A DNA stretch of 64,000 bases from Asticcacaulis sp. YBE204 (GCF_000495855.1 NZ_AWGF01000001.1:186001-250000); one strand, 5' to 3'. Numbered from the stretch's first letter, positions 41,541 through 50,523 are shown. Numbers and translations are program-made. The notes: generated by a model not told the origin, from the letters alone.

Positions 41541-42911
41541 ATGAGTGAAACCGCATCCCCCGCCGCGCTGAAAAAGCTGCACATCAAAACCTATGGCTGT
41601 CAGATGAACGTCTATGACAGCGAGCGCATGGTCGATCTTCTGCGCCCGCTGGGCTATGCCGTGTCCGATCAGGCCGATGGCGCGGACCTCGTCCTGCTCA
41701 ACACCTGCCACATCCGCGAAAAGGCCGCGGAAAAGGTCTATTCCGAGATCGGCCGCCTGAAGGAGCTGCGCGGCGAAAAGGAAGCCCGCGGCGAAGGCCG
41801 GATGACGATTGCCGTGGCCGGGTGCGTGGCGCAGGCCGAGGGGCAGGAGATCATGAACCGCGCCCCGGCGGTCGATCTGGTCATCGGGCCGCAGGCCTAT
41901 CACCAGTTGCCGGAGCTGATCGCGCGGACGACCCGCGCCAAGGGCGAACGCCTGAGCGCCGATTTCGCGCCGGAAGACAAGTTCGACGCCCTGTCCACCG
42001 AACGTCATTTCACCGGTGTGACGGCCTTCCTCACCGTGCAGGAAGGCTGCGACAAGTTCTGCACCTTCTGCGTCGTGCCCTATACGCGCGGGGCCGAATG
42101 GTCGCGCCCGGTCGCCTCGATCGTCGAGGAAGCCCGGTCTCTGGCCTCGAAAGGCGTGCGCGAAGTGACGCTGCTCGGTCAGAACGTCAACGCCTTCAAC
42201 GGCGACGACGGCACGGGTCAGGAATCGACCCTGCCGCGCCTGATGGACGCCTTGTCCGAAATCTCCGGCCTCGATCGCATCCGCTACACGACCTCGCACC
42301 CCAACGACATGACCGACGAGCTGATCCGCGCCCACGCGGACAATCCGAAGATCATGCCGTACCTGCATCTGCCGGTGCAGTCGGGGTCTGACAAGATCCT
42401 GCGCGCCATGAACCGCAAACACGGGCGTCAGGCCTATATCGACCTGATCGGGCGCATCAAGGCCGCCAATCCGCGTCTGGCCCTGTCGGGCGATTTCATC
42501 GTCGGTTTCCCCGGTGAGACGGACAAGGATTTCGAAGACACGATGGACCTGATCCGCACGGTCGGTTACGCCTCGGCCTTCTCGTTCAAATATTCGAAGC
42601 GCCCCGGCACCCCGGCCTCGTCCATGCCGGGTCAGGTCGATGAGGCCGTCGCCGATGCCCGTCTCAAGGCGCTTCAGGCCCTGATCGTCGAACAGCAGCA
42701 GGCCTTCAAGGCCGAACTGGTGGGTCAGACCATCGACGTCCTGTTCGAGAAGCTGGGCCGTCATAACCAGCAGGCCATCGGTCGTTCGCCGTGGCTGCAC
42801 TCGGTCTTCGCCGAAGACGCCGCGCACCTGATTGGTCAGATCGTGCCAGTGAAGATCATCGGGCTGGGCAATAACTCGCTGATCGGCGAGTTGGAAAAGG
42901 TATACGCGTGA
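41541..42911 (+). CDS. miaB: tRNA-2-methylthio-N6-dimethylallyladenosine synthase
   Basis: MiaB is a radical-SAM enzyme that adds a methylthio group to i6A37 of tRNA. The 456-residue protein has the N-terminal cluster cysteines in [28 protein letters not shown] and AGCVAQAEG, the radical-SAM motif [32 protein letters not shown] and a C-terminal TRAM domain. Its stop overlaps the GTG start of the PhoH-family gene. The miaB-phoH-ybeY-corC-lnt order is conserved among proteobacteria. Confidence 0.97.
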   Translation: MSETASPAALKKLHIKTYGCQMNVYDSERMVDLLRPLGYAVSDQADGADLVLLNTCHIREKAAEKVYSEIGRLKELRGEKEARGEGRMTIAVAGCVAQAEGQEIMNRAPAVDLVIGPQAYHQLPELIARTTRAKGERLSADFAPEDKFDALSTERHFTGVTAFLTVQEGCDKFCTFCVVPYTRGAEWSRPVASIVEEARSLASKGVREVTLLGQNVNAFNGDDGTGQESTLPRLMDALSEISGLDRIRYTTSHPNDMTDELIRAHADNPKIMPYLHLPVQSGSDKILRAMNRKHGRQAYIDLIGRIKAANPRLALSGDFIVGFPGETDKDFEDTMDLIRTVGYASAFSFKYSKRPGTPASSMPGQVDEAVADARLKALQALIVEQQQAFKAELVGQTIDVLFEKLGRHNQQAIGRSPWLHSVFAEDAAHLIGQIVPVKIIGLGNNSLIGELEKVYA

Positions 42912-43864
42912 GTTTGGCGACGGACGACTTCATCGAACTGGACGAAGACAAGGTTCTGGCCCTGTCCGGCCCGTCGCAGCGCTATCTGGCGCTGATCGAG
43001 GGCGCGTACCACGTGCTGATCGAAACCCCCGGTGGCGGGTTTCAGGTGACGGGCAAGGTGCGCGACCGTCAGCGCGCCAACGTCATTATCAATGCCTTGT
43101 CGGAACTATACGATGAAGGCGTCGATATCTCCGAGGTCGATGTCCGTACCCTGATCCAGAACCCTACGGGTAAATCTCCGGTATGGGCCGACCACCACGG
43201 TCAGTCCCATGTCATCGTCATGGGCCGCAAGGGTGCGATTGCGCCCAAGACCGAAGGGCAGGCGGCCTATTACAAGGAACTGCTGCGCAATGACCTGACG
43301 TTTGGCCTCGGCCCGGCGGGGTCGGGCAAGACCTTCATGGCCGTGGCGCACGGTACCTCGCTGCTGCTCAAGGGCGCGGTGGATCGGCTGGTCATCACGC
43401 GTCCGGCGGTCGAAGCCGGGGAAAAGCTCGGTTTCCTGCCCGGCGACCTCAATGAGAAGGTCGATCCGTACCTGATGCCGATCTGGCAGGCGCTGGACGA
43501 CATTCTGGGGGCTGACGGCCTCAAACGTCGCCGCGAGCGCAATGAGATCGAGGTCGCGCCGCTGGCCTATATGCGCGGGCGGACGCTATCGAACGCCTAT
43601 GTCATCGTCGACGAGGCGCAGAACACGACCAAGCAACAGATGAAGATGGTGCTGACGCGTCTGGGCGAAGGTTCCAAGATGGTCGTCACCGGCGATCCGT
43701 CGCAGGTCGATCTGCCGCGCGCCTCGGACTCCGGTCTGGCCCACGCGGTCGGTCTGTTGAACGGCGTCAAGGGCGTCGGCATTTCGCGCCTGACCGCCGA
43801 TGACGTGGTGCGCCACGAACTGGTCGCGCGGATCGTGCGCGCCTACGACAGCGAACAGACATGA
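42908..43864 (+). CDS. PhoH-family ATPase (PhoL/YbeZ type)
   Basis: The 318-residue protein has Walker [16 protein letters not shown] (about residues 133-147), [19 protein letters not shown] and Walker [13 protein letters not shown], followed by [14 protein letters not shown]. This is the YbeZ/PhoH type of P-loop ATPase (RNA-linked, working with YbeY in other bacteria). The start GTG 42,908 overlaps the miaB stop by 4 bp and the stop overlaps ybeY by 4 bp, so the three genes are coupled. Confidence 0.95.
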   Translation: MSLATDDFIELDEDKVLALSGPSQRYLALIEGAYHVLIETPGGGFQVTGKVRDRQRANVIINALSELYDEGVDISEVDVRTLIQNPTGKSPVWADHHGQSHVIVMGRKGAIAPKTEGQAAYYKELLRNDLTFGLGPAGSGKTFMAVAHGTSLLLKGAVDRLVITRPAVEAGEKLGFLPGDLNEKVDPYLMPIWQALDDILGADGLKRRRERNEIEVAPLAYMRGRTLSNAYVIVDEAQNTTKQQMKMVLTRLGEGSKMVVTGDPSQVDLPRASDSGLAHAVGLLNGVKGVGISRLTADDVVRHELVARIVRAYDSEQT

Positions 43865-44334
43865 CCGATTTCGCCCCCCTGATCGACATCGAGATCGAAC
43901 ACGACGACTGGACCGAGGTCCTGCCGGAGGTTTCCGCCGTGGTGACCGGCGCTATCGAGGCCGCCTTTGCGCATCTGGGTGCCAAAGAGCAGCTCGATAT
44001 CGTCGTCCTGCTCACCGACGACGCGGAAATGAAGGCGCTCAATAAAGAGTTCCGTCAGAAGAACGCCCCGACAAATGTCCTGTCCTTCCCCGCGCCCGAC
44101 ATGATGCACCCGCATCTGGGCGATATCGCCTTTGGTTTCGAGACCTGCGTGCGCGAGGCGAAGGACCAGTCCAAGACGCTGAAAGACCATGTGGCGCATT
44201 TGAGCGTGCATGGGGCCTTGCATCTTCTGGGCTACGATCACCTGAACGACGCCGAAGCCGAGGAAATGGAAGACCTCGAACGGCAGATTTTGAAGGGCCT
44301 CGGCATCGCCGACCCTTATTTGAATAACGGATAA
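43861..44334 (+). CDS. ybeY: Endoribonuclease YbeY, rRNA maturation factor
   Basis: YbeY is a zinc-dependent single-strand endoribonuclease needed for 16S rRNA 3' processing and ribosome quality control. The 157-residue protein has the zinc motif HLSVHGALHLLGYDH (three histidines, about residues 118-132) and FRQKNAPTNVLSFP. It overlaps the upstream PhoH-family gene and is 8 bp before the corC-like gene. Confidence 0.96.
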   Translation: MTDFAPLIDIEIEHDDWTEVLPEVSAVVTGAIEAAFAHLGAKEQLDIVVLLTDDAEMKALNKEFRQKNAPTNVLSFPAPDMMHPHLGDIAFGFETCVREAKDQSKTLKDHVAHLSVHGALHLLGYDHLNDAEAEEMEDLERQILKGLGIADPYLNNG

Positions 44335-44342
44335 ACCAAACC

Positions 44343-45221
44343 ATGCCGGAGCCTGACAGTAGCGACATATCCGCTGCGAAGCCCAAGAAAACCCTCCTCA
44401 ACCTGTTCGGCCTGATCGGGCCGTCCGAAGAGGACAAAGGCCTGAGTTTGCACGAGGAAAATCCCTCGACCGACCTCATCGACCACGCCCGCGCCTTTCA
44501 GAACCTGCGCGTCTCTGACGTTATGACGCCGCGCGTCGATATCATCGGTGTTGAGCTACAGGCTACGTTGGCCGAGTTGATCCGCGTCTGTATCGACAGC
44601 GAACATTCGCGCCTGCCGATCTATCACGAAACGCTCGACGATCCGGTGGGCCTGATCCACATCAAGGATCTGCTCAAAATCCTCGCCCCCGAAGACGGTC
44701 GCGAGACGCCGGACTGGAGTGAGCCGGTTCTGTCGCGTATCCGCCGCGAGCTGATCTACGTGCCCGGTTCGATGTCGGCGTCGGATCTGTTGTTGAAAAT
44801 GCAGGTCGAGCGCTCGCACATGGCGCTGGTCATCGACGAATTCGGCGGCACGGACGGGCTGGTGACACTCGAAGACCTGCTTGAGGCGGTGGTTGGCGAT
44901 ATCGCCGACGAGTATGACGACGAAGAGGCCGACGACCTGTTTGAGATGCCCGACGGCACGATCGAGGTCGGGGGTCGCGTCGAGCTTAAAACGCTGGAAG
45001 AGCGTCTTGATCTCAAGCTCTATCCCGACGACAGTGAAGAAGAGATAGACACCCTTGCGGGGCTGGTCACGGTTCTGGCGGGACGAATCCCCGAAACCGG
45101 TGAAACCATTCCTCATGTCGAGGCGGGCATCGATATCGAGGTGATTGACGCCGATGCCCGGCATATCCGGCGTCTGCGCCTGCATCGCCACAGCGAAGAA
45201 TTAGCAACGGACGACACATAA
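44343..45221 (+). CDS. corC: CBS-domain protein of the CorC/HlyC family
   Basis: The 292-residue soluble protein has two CBS domains (RVSDVMTPRVDIIGVE; then ELIYVPGSMSASDLLLKM) and a C-terminal CorC/HlyC domain with VIDEFGGTDGLVTLEDLLEA and DTLAGLVTVLAGRIPETGE. It lacks the membrane DUF21 domain, like E. coli CorC (YbeX), which is linked to magnesium and cobalt export and to ribosome metabolism. Acidic residues are concentrated in DEYDDEEADD. It stands directly before lnt (1-bp gap), matching the ybeY-ybeX-lnt order of E. coli. Confidence 0.92.
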   Translation: MPEPDSSDISAAKPKKTLLNLFGLIGPSEEDKGLSLHEENPSTDLIDHARAFQNLRVSDVMTPRVDIIGVELQATLAELIRVCIDSEHSRLPIYHETLDDPVGLIHIKDLLKILAPEDGRETPDWSEPVLSRIRRELIYVPGSMSASDLLLKMQVERSHMALVIDEFGGTDGLVTLEDLLEAVVGDIADEYDDEEADDLFEMPDGTIEVGGRVELKTLEERLDLKLYPDDSEEEIDTLAGLVTVLAGRIPETGETIPHVEAGIDIEVIDADARHIRRLRLHRHSEELATDDT

Positions 45222-45222
45222 G

Positions 45223-46908
45223 ATGAGTTTGACGGAACGGGGTGCCCAGAGAGTAAGAGTGTCGCTGGGACTTTACCGGCGCTATGTGGGCCCGAAACGT
45301 CAGGCGGCGCTTATGGGGCTGCTGATCGGTCTGGCCCAGCCGCCGTTCGGTTTTCTGCCGGGGCTTCTGGGCTATGCCGTCCTGCTGTGGAGCCTCGATC
45401 AGGATCTGGAGCCGAAACCCCTGCGTAAAGCCTTTGCCATTGGCTGGTGGGCGGGCTTTACCTATTTCCTTGTCGGCTGTTTCTGGGTCGCCGAGGCCTT
45501 TCTGGTCGACGCTGAAAATCAGGGTTGGATGGCTCCATTTGCGGTGACCATGCTGCCGTCGGGCATTGCCCTGTTCTGGGGCGCAGCCTTTGCGCTTTAT
45601 CGCCGGTTCCGACCCGATCACGTTTTGCGCTGGCTGTTTTTCGTCGGGCTGTTCTGCGGCTTCGAGTGGTTACGGGGCACGATCCTGACCGGTTTTCCGT
45701 GGAATCCTGCCGGTGCGACGTGGAAAGCGGGCTCGGCCCTGTCGCAGCTGGCGGCGCTGTTCGGCGTTTACGGTTTAAGCCTCGTGACGGTCGCCGTTTT
45801 TTCCAGCCTCGCCGTCACGGTGTGGGGGCAGGGATCAATCCGGACGCGCTGGCGGGGTCTGACGCCGCTGCTGGCCTCGGTCGTGGTGCTGTTCACCTGT
45901 CTGATATACGGGTCGGTCAGGCTGGCCACCACCTCGGTCGTCACGACCGATACCCTGGTGCGAATCGTGCAGCCGGACATCGGTCAGCGCGCCAAATGGA
46001 CCGAGGGCGCTTTGATGGACGTGCTCGACGGCTACGCGGTCATGACGAAAGCCGCTATAAATCGCAAAAATTTACAAAAAGTCACAAATAGTGATCTGCC
46101 TGCCTATCCCCGTATCGTGATCTGGCCCGAAGGGGCCTTGCCCGACTCCGCCGACAACCTGCTCGACCCACAATCTGAAACTGCAAAAATTTTCGCGGGA
46201 TTATTGAAAGAAAATCAAACTCTCCTGTGGGGTGCATATCATCAGGATATCGATTCGCAAAAAGGCGTCGTGTGGCGAAATTCCCTGCTGTCGCTGCACC
46301 GACATGCCGGTGAAACGCAAGTGCGCGTAGCCTATTCGAAATTCAAGCTGGTGCCATTCGGCGAGTTTCTGCCCTTTGAAAAAGCGCTGGAAAAAGTAGG
46401 CATCAAAGAATTGGTTCATGTCGGCGATGGATTTACCGCCGGCCCGCGTACACACTCAGTAGAGATCGATAATATGCCGCGGTTTTTACCGTTGATTTGC
46501 TACGAGGGTTTGTTCCCGGCCCTTTCATCTGAAACCTTTAAAGCTACAGATGACATGCAAAGGCCGCAATGGATCGTAAATATTTCCAATGATGCCTGGT
46601 TCGGCCCGACCACCGGTCCGGTCCAGCATCTCAATCTGTCGAGTTATCGCGCTATCGAAGAAGGTTTACCTATGGTAAGGTCAACCCCGACGGGTATATC
46701 GGCCATGATCGACCCGTTGGGACGCACTATAAAGGCGTCGGAAATCAGCATCGGCGAAGCAGGCTTTCGCGATGTATTCCTTCCGGCACCGGTAAAACTT
46801 ACCCCCTATGCTTTTTCGCGCCATGCTCACCTGTTCCTTGTGGTTCTTTTTTGCTTGATTCCGGCGGCGATTGCGACTTTCGTAGCCGTTAGCAAAAGAA
46901 ACCAATGA
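45223..46908 (+). CDS. lnt: Apolipoprotein N-acyltransferase
   Basis: Lnt adds the third acyl chain to lipoproteins in the inner membrane. The 561-residue protein has about six N-terminal membrane helices, then a nitrilase-like periplasmic domain with the catalytic triad: glutamate in IVIWPEGALP, lysine in YSKFKLVPFGEFLPF and cysteine in LICYEGLFP. One final helix follows. The first half is GC-rich like its neighbours; from about 46,040 to 46,890 codon use becomes clearly AT-richer (for example around RKNLQKVTNSDLPAY), which may mark a variable or recombined segment. Confidence 0.95.
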   Translation: MSLTERGAQRVRVSLGLYRRYVGPKRQAALMGLLIGLAQPPFGFLPGLLGYAVLLWSLDQDLEPKPLRKAFAIGWWAGFTYFLVGCFWVAEAFLVDAENQGWMAPFAVTMLPSGIALFWGAAFALYRRFRPDHVLRWLFFVGLFCGFEWLRGTILTGFPWNPAGATWKAGSALSQLAALFGVYGLSLVTVAVFSSLAVTVWGQGSIRTRWRGLTPLLASVVVLFTCLIYGSVRLATTSVVTTDTLVRIVQPDIGQRAKWTEGALMDVLDGYAVMTKAAINRKNLQKVTNSDLPAYPRIVIWPEGALPDSADNLLDPQSETAKIFAGLLKENQTLLWGAYHQDIDSQKGVVWRNSLLSLHRHAGETQVRVAYSKFKLVPFGEFLPFEKALEKVGIKELVHVGDGFTAGPRTHSVEIDNMPRFLPLICYEGLFPALSSETFKATDDMQRPQWIVNISNDAWFGPTTGPVQHLNLSSYRAIEEGLPMVRSTPTGISAMIDPLGRTIKASEISIGEAGFRDVFLPAPVKLTPYAFSRHAHLFLVVLFCLIPAAIATFVAVSKRNQ

Positions 46909-46962
46909 GGAAGCCTTGCCGCCGGTGTCCGGATCGGCGTCGAGGTCAAACCGAGAAGAGGG

Positions 46963-46986
46963 CCGAGGTCGCATTCCTGACCTCGG
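46963..46986. terminator. Hairpin after lnt
   Basis: Perfect 8-base arms CCGAGGTC (46,963-46,970) and GACCTCGG (46,979-46,986) lie between lnt and the XRE gene. There is no T-tract, so the role as terminator is uncertain. Confidence 0.4.
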
Positions 46987-47011
46987 GAAACTTGTATAAA
47001 AAGAGGCAAAG

Positions 47012-47431
47012 TTGGACGATATCTCAAAAACGGACCGTAGTCCGAATCCGGTCGATTTACATGTAGGTGCCCGCGTAAGAATGCGTCGTAAGTTTCTGGG
47101 CATGTCCCAGGAAGGTCTGGCGGAAACCATCGCCCTGACGTTTCAGCAGGTGCAGAAGTACGAACGCGGGTCTAACCGCATCAGTGCGTCGAAGCTTTAC
47201 GAAATCTCCAGAGCGCTCAAGGCCCCTGTCGCCTATTTCTTCGAAGGTTACGGTGAATCCGAAGCCGTCGAAGGCTTTTCGGAATCCGAGTCCGAGCAGT
47301 TCGTGCACGGGTTTCTGATGACCACCGAGGGAATCGAACTGGCCGAAGCCTTCCCGCGCATCAAGAATGCCAAACACCGCCGCCGTATCCTCGAACTGGT
47401 GCGCGCGCTGGCCGAAGACGACGACGCCTGA
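47012..47431 (+). CDS. XRE-family transcriptional regulator (PraR-like position)
   Basis: The 139-residue protein has an N-terminal helix-turn-helix (RMRRKFLGMSQEGLAETIAL, then TFQQVQKYERGSNRISASKL, residues about 23-70), with a C-terminal helical part containing KNAKHRRRILELVRALAE. It starts with TTG 47,012. The position between lnt and metK is shared with alphaproteobacterial regulators of the PraR kind, known in Rhizobium for repressing quorum sensing and attachment genes. That function is not shown here. A clear terminator follows at 47,461-47,493. Confidence 0.88.
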   Translation: MDDISKTDRSPNPVDLHVGARVRMRRKFLGMSQEGLAETIALTFQQVQKYERGSNRISASKLYEISRALKAPVAYFFEGYGESEAVEGFSESESEQFVHGFLMTTEGIELAEAFPRIKNAKHRRRILELVRALAEDDDA

Positions 47432-47460
47432 TCCCCCCTCAGCGCGTAACTAAAAGTCGA

Positions 47461-47493
47461 AAAGCCCTGTCAGGTGGACGGACAGGGCTTTTT
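47461..47493 (+). terminator. Terminator after the XRE gene
   Basis: Arms AAAGCCCTGTC (47,461-47,471) and GACAGGGCTTT (47,481-47,491) are followed by TTs, 30 bp after the stop. Confidence 0.85.
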
Positions 47494-47520
47494 CGTGTCC
47501 GCAGATCAAAACGACTTGAT

Positions 47521-47542
47521 CATATAAAGATATGTTTATATG
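47521..47542. promoter_or_regulatory. 22-bp near-perfect palindrome upstream of metK
   Basis: CATATAAAGATAT followed by GTTTATATG is a palindrome with one mismatched pair, ending 30 bp before the metK ATG. Its place suggests an operator for a methionine- or SAM-cycle repressor (SahR/SamR-type ArsR regulators control such genes in other proteobacteria). The regulator is not identified. Confidence 0.5.
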
Positions 47543-47572
47543 AGTGGCGGGAAACGAAACCGGAGTACCCTC

Positions 47573-48745
47573 ATGCGTCCGTCCTACATCTTTACCTCCG
47601 AAAGCGTCTCCGAAGGCCATCCGGACAAGGTCGCCGACCGTATTTCCGACGTGGTGGTCGATGCCTTCCTGCGCGCCGATGCGGAAGCACGGGTGGCGTG
47701 TGAGACCCTTGTCACGACCAACCGCATCGTTCTGGCCGGTGAAGTCCGCGCCGGTGACGATCAGATCAGCGACATCATCGATGGCCTTGAAGACAAGGTC
47801 CGCGCCGCGGTCAAGGACATCGGTTACGCGCAAAAGGGTTTCCACTGGAAGCTGGCTGACTATGCCTGCCACCTGCACGCTCAGTCGGCTGACATCGCCC
47901 AAGGCGTCGACGCCGGTCACAACAAGGACGAAGGCGCGGGCGATCAGGGCATCATGTTCGGCTACGCCTCGGACGAGACCGCCGAACTGACCTCGGCGCC
48001 GCTGCAATGGTCGCACAATATCCTGCGCCGTCTGGCCGAAGCGCGTCATGCGGGCGAACACCGCCTTGAACCCGACGCCAAGTCGCAGGTGACGGTGCAG
48101 TACGAAAACGGCATCCCCAGCCGCATCCTCAAGGTGCTGGTCTCGCATCAGCACAAGGACGGCCTGAGCCCGCAGGACATCGAAGACATCATCAAGCCCT
48201 ATGCGCTCGACGTCCTGCCCGCCGACATGGTAACGGCGGAGACCGAGTGGCTGGTCAACCCGACCGGCAATTTCGTCATCGGCGGTCCCGACGGCGACGC
48301 GGGTCTGACCGGGCGCAAGATCATTGTCGATACCTACGGCGGCGCGGCCCCGCACGGCGGCGGTGCGTTTTCGGGCAAGGACCCGACCAAGGTCGATCGT
48401 TCGGCGGCATATGCCCTGCGCTATCTGGCGAAAAATGTCGTCGCGGCGGGTCTGGCCAAGCGCTGTACCTTGCAGGTTTCCTACGCCATCGGCGTGTCGA
48501 AGCCGCTGAGCTTCTACGTCAATACACACGGTACGGGCAATGTCGACGAAGCGAAGCTGGAAGCGATTCTGCCGGAACTGATCGGCGGCCTGACCCCGCG
48601 CGGCATCCGCACGCATTTGGGCCTCAACAAGCCGATCTATGAGCGGACCTCGGCCTATGGCCACTTCGGCCGTACGCCTGACGCCGACGGCGGTTTCTCT
48701 TGGGAACGCACCGATCTGGTTGACGCCTTGAAGCGCGAGTTCTAA
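47573..48745 (+). CDS. metK: S-adenosylmethionine synthetase
   Basis: MetK makes S-adenosylmethionine from methionine and ATP. The 390-residue protein has [16 protein letters not shown] at the N-terminus, [12 protein letters not shown] and [16 protein letters not shown], the two family signatures. ATG 47,573 is chosen over 47,540 because the latter lies inside the upstream palindrome and adds residues foreign to the family. The product serves the SAM-using enzymes encoded nearby (trmB, rsmG, miaB). Confidence 0.97.
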   Translation: MRPSYIFTSESVSEGHPDKVADRISDVVVDAFLRADAEARVACETLVTTNRIVLAGEVRAGDDQISDIIDGLEDKVRAAVKDIGYAQKGFHWKLADYACHLHAQSADIAQGVDAGHNKDEGAGDQGIMFGYASDETAELTSAPLQWSHNILRRLAEARHAGEHRLEPDAKSQVTVQYENGIPSRILKVLVSHQHKDGLSPQDIEDIIKPYALDVLPADMVTAETEWLVNPTGNFVIGGPDGDAGLTGRKIIVDTYGGAAPHGGGAFSGKDPTKVDRSAAYALRYLAKNVVAAGLAKRCTLQVSYAIGVSKPLSFYVNTHGTGNVDEAKLEAILPELIGGLTPRGIRTHLGLNKPIYERTSAYGHFGRTPDADGGFSWERTDLVDALKREF

Positions 48746-48760
48746 GAGGGCGGCTTCTTT

Positions 48761-48870
48761 TAACCCCCTCTCCCTTCGGGGAGAGGGTTGGGGTGAGGGG
48801 GCTACCGTCGTGGCCGCGACTCCCCCTCATCCGCCGCTTTGCGGCACCTTCTCCCCACGGGGCGAAGGGA
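48761..48870. repeat. Long intergenic palindrome between metK and trmB
   Basis: CCCCCTCTCCC-TTCGG-GGGAGAGGG with GGGGTGAGGGGG on the left, and CCCCCTCATCCGCC, GCTTTGCGGC and CTCCCC...GGGGCGAAGGG on the right form nested inverted repeats. The left hairpin may end metK transcription. Such CCCTCACCCC-type elements are common in proteobacterial intergenic DNA. Confidence 0.75.
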
Positions 48871-48878
48871 AGGTAAGC

Positions 48879-49592
48879 ATGACCGACGAAACCAAGCCCG
48901 CCGTCTCCCCCACCTGGGGCCCCATGCGTTCCTTCGGACGCATCAAATCGCGCACGCTGAAACCGCGTCAGGCCGACCTGTTCGACACGCTCCTGCCGGA
49001 AATCGAAATCACCGACGCGCGCATCGAGGCGATCAATGCCGGTGAACGCAACGGTGCTTCGGAACTGTGGCTGGAGATTGGTTTCGGCGGCGGCGAGCAT
49101 CTGGCCGCGCAGGCGGGGCGCAATCCTCAGGCCCTGATCCTCGGTTTCGAGCCGTTTCTCAATGGCGTCGGCTCCCTGCTTCGCCATATCGAAGAACAGG
49201 ATCTGAGCAATGTCCGTGTCATGCCCGGTGACGCCCGCCCGGTAATCGACAAGCTGAACGTGGCCAGCGTGGACAAGGTTTTCATCCTCTTCCCCGATCC
49301 GTGGCCGAAGGCCCGCCACCACAAGCGCCGCTTCATCCAGACCGAGACTCTGGATGCGCTGGCTCGGGTGATGAAGGACGGTGCGCGGCTGCGCTTTGCG
49401 ACCGATTGGGCCGATTACGCTGACTGGACGCTGGAGCGCGCCACGGCGCATCCGGACTTCGACTGGACCGCGCAGACCCCGGAGGCATGGAATGTGCCGC
49501 CGGCGGATCACGTCACCACCCGCTACGAAGAGAAAAAGCTGGGCGATTGCGCCCCGGTCTTCCTTGATTTTTATCGCAAACCGCGAATCTGA
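48879..49592 (+). CDS. trmB: tRNA (guanine46-N7)-methyltransferase
   Basis: TrmB makes m7G46 in tRNA with SAM. The 237-residue protein has RSFGRIKSRTLKPRQADL at the N-terminus, the SAM motif LWLEIGFGGGEHLA (about residues 65-78), VFILFPDPWPKARHHKRR and the C-terminal TRYEEKKL. ATG 48,879 follows GGTAAGC with a modest ribosome site. An upstream in-frame ATG (48,810) is inside the intergenic repeat and is rejected. The lnt-regulator-metK-trmB order occurs in other alphaproteobacteria. Confidence 0.96.
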   Translation: MTDETKPAVSPTWGPMRSFGRIKSRTLKPRQADLFDTLLPEIEITDARIEAINAGERNGASELWLEIGFGGGEHLAAQAGRNPQALILGFEPFLNGVGSLLRHIEEQDLSNVRVMPGDARPVIDKLNVASVDKVFILFPDPWPKARHHKRRFIQTETLDALARVMKDGARLRFATDWADYADWTLERATAHPDFDWTAQTPEAWNVPPADHVTTRYEEKKLGDCAPVFLDFYRKPRI

Positions 49593-49661
49593 CGCGCAAA
49601 AGCCACAGCGACAATTGTCCGATCATTCGGGCATAGACGTGACGCCCGGAATGCGCCATCG

Positions 49662-49675
49662 TTAACTATAGTTAA
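49662..49675. promoter_or_regulatory. Perfect 14-bp palindrome TTAACTATAGTTAA
   Basis: It lies 17 bp before the ATG at 49,693 and could be an operator. It resembles two CtrA half-sites with a 6-bp spacer rather than the usual 7. Confidence 0.4.
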
Positions 49676-49692
49676 TGGGGGTAAGTGGCGTT

Positions 49693-50307
49693 ATGGAAGG
49701 CCTGCATAAGGTTTCGGCGGGATTTGTATTCGCGTTTCTGTGTCTGCACATGGCCAATCATCTGATTGGCTTGCAGGATTTAGAGACGCACATCACTTTC
49801 ATGACTGTGGCGCGGATGGTCTATCGCCACCCCGTCGTCGAAATGGTCGTGCTGCTGGCCTTTTTGCTGCAAATCCTGACCGGCTGGGCCTTGGCGCGCG
49901 AAACCTGGGCCAAGAAGAAGGATTTCCTCCATCAGCTACAGGCGGCGTCGGGCGTCTATATCGCGTTCTTTGCCGTGACCCACGTGGCGTTTATCTTTGC
50001 CGTGCGTCAGGTCTTCAATCTCGATAGCAATATCTATCTGATCGTTGCGGGCCTGATGCAGACGGGCTGGATGTACGTCCTGATCCCCTACTATGCGCTG
50101 GCGATCTTCGCCCTGTTCGTCCACATGGGGTGTATCCTGTTCGATATCTTCAAGAAAACCCTGCGTCCGGTGTCGTGGATGCTGCTGGTCCTGACGGTGG
50201 GGATCGGCGGCTATGTGACCTGGGTTATGATGATGACCTATACGGGCCAAGTCTTCACCCTGCATGTCCCGGAGGAATATTTCGCGCTCTATCCGGTGAC
50301 GTTTTAA
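49693..50307 (+). CDS. Multi-pass membrane protein resembling cytochrome b-type SdhC/FrdC subunits
   Basis: The 204-residue protein has five or six membrane helices. Histidines are placed like haem ligands: GLHKVSAGFVFAFLCLHMAN (helix 1), HPVVEMVVLLAFLLQILTGW (helix 2), HQLQAASGVYIAFFAVTHVA (helix 3) and LFVHMGCILFDIF. This resembles the membrane subunits of succinate dehydrogenase/fumarate reductase in general pattern, but no flavoprotein or iron-sulphur gene is adjacent, so it may be an orphan haem protein. ATG 49,693 follows a G-run; ATG 49,675 overlaps the upstream palindrome and is less likely. Confidence 0.6.
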   Translation: MEGLHKVSAGFVFAFLCLHMANHLIGLQDLETHITFMTVARMVYRHPVVEMVVLLAFLLQILTGWALARETWAKKKDFLHQLQAASGVYIAFFAVTHVAFIFAVRQVFNLDSNIYLIVAGLMQTGWMYVLIPYYALAIFALFVHMGCILFDIFKKTLRPVSWMLLVLTVGIGGYVTWVMMMTYTGQVFTLHVPEEYFALYPVTF

Positions 50308-50314
50308 GAAAGAA

Positions 50315-50418
50315 ATTTAACCACGGACGGCCACGGAAAGCACGGATTTCATTCTCCAGTGGATAGAGTCAAGTCTTGACTATCCGTCCGTGCTTTCCGT
50401 GTTTTCCGTGGTTAAATC
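50315..50418. repeat. Inverted repeat of ACCACGG/CCGTGGT type
   Basis: Arms ATTTAACCACGGA and TCCGTGGTTAAAT close a 104-bp element, with CCACGGAAAGCACGGA mirrored by TCCGTGCTTTCCGTG inside. It lies between the membrane gene and the rimP promoter. A short form, CACCACGG-TGAA-CCACGGTG, occurs at the parB stop. Confidence 0.75.
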
Positions 50419-50427
50419 CAAAATCCC

Positions 50428-50456
50428 TTGGCAATCCGGACACAAGGGTCTATAAG
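50428..50456 (+). promoter_or_regulatory. Promoter of the rimP-nusA-infB operon
   Basis: TTGGCA (50,428-50,433) and TATAAG (50,451-50,456) are separated by exactly 17 bp, the best promoter match noted in this window. Transcription would begin near 50,463. Confidence 0.6.
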
Positions 50457-50490
50457 CACCTCAACATCGTCCGAACGGCCACTGGCCACG

Positions 50491-50523
50491 GCGGCGGCCC
50501 TTCAGAAGGCCAGCCGCTTTTTT
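50491..50523 (+). terminator. Attenuator-type terminator in the rimP leader
   Basis: GCGGC-GGCC (50,491-50,499) pairs with GGCC-A-GCCGC (50,508-50,517), followed by six T residues. It lies about 30 nt after the predicted transcription start and 48 nt before the rimP start, so it may control entry into the operon. Confidence 0.7.

Noticed and set aside
47432-47572. Search for a SAM riboswitch before metK
   Set aside because: Only a terminator for the preceding gene and a short palindrome are present; no SAM-I or SAM-II type fold could be drawn.
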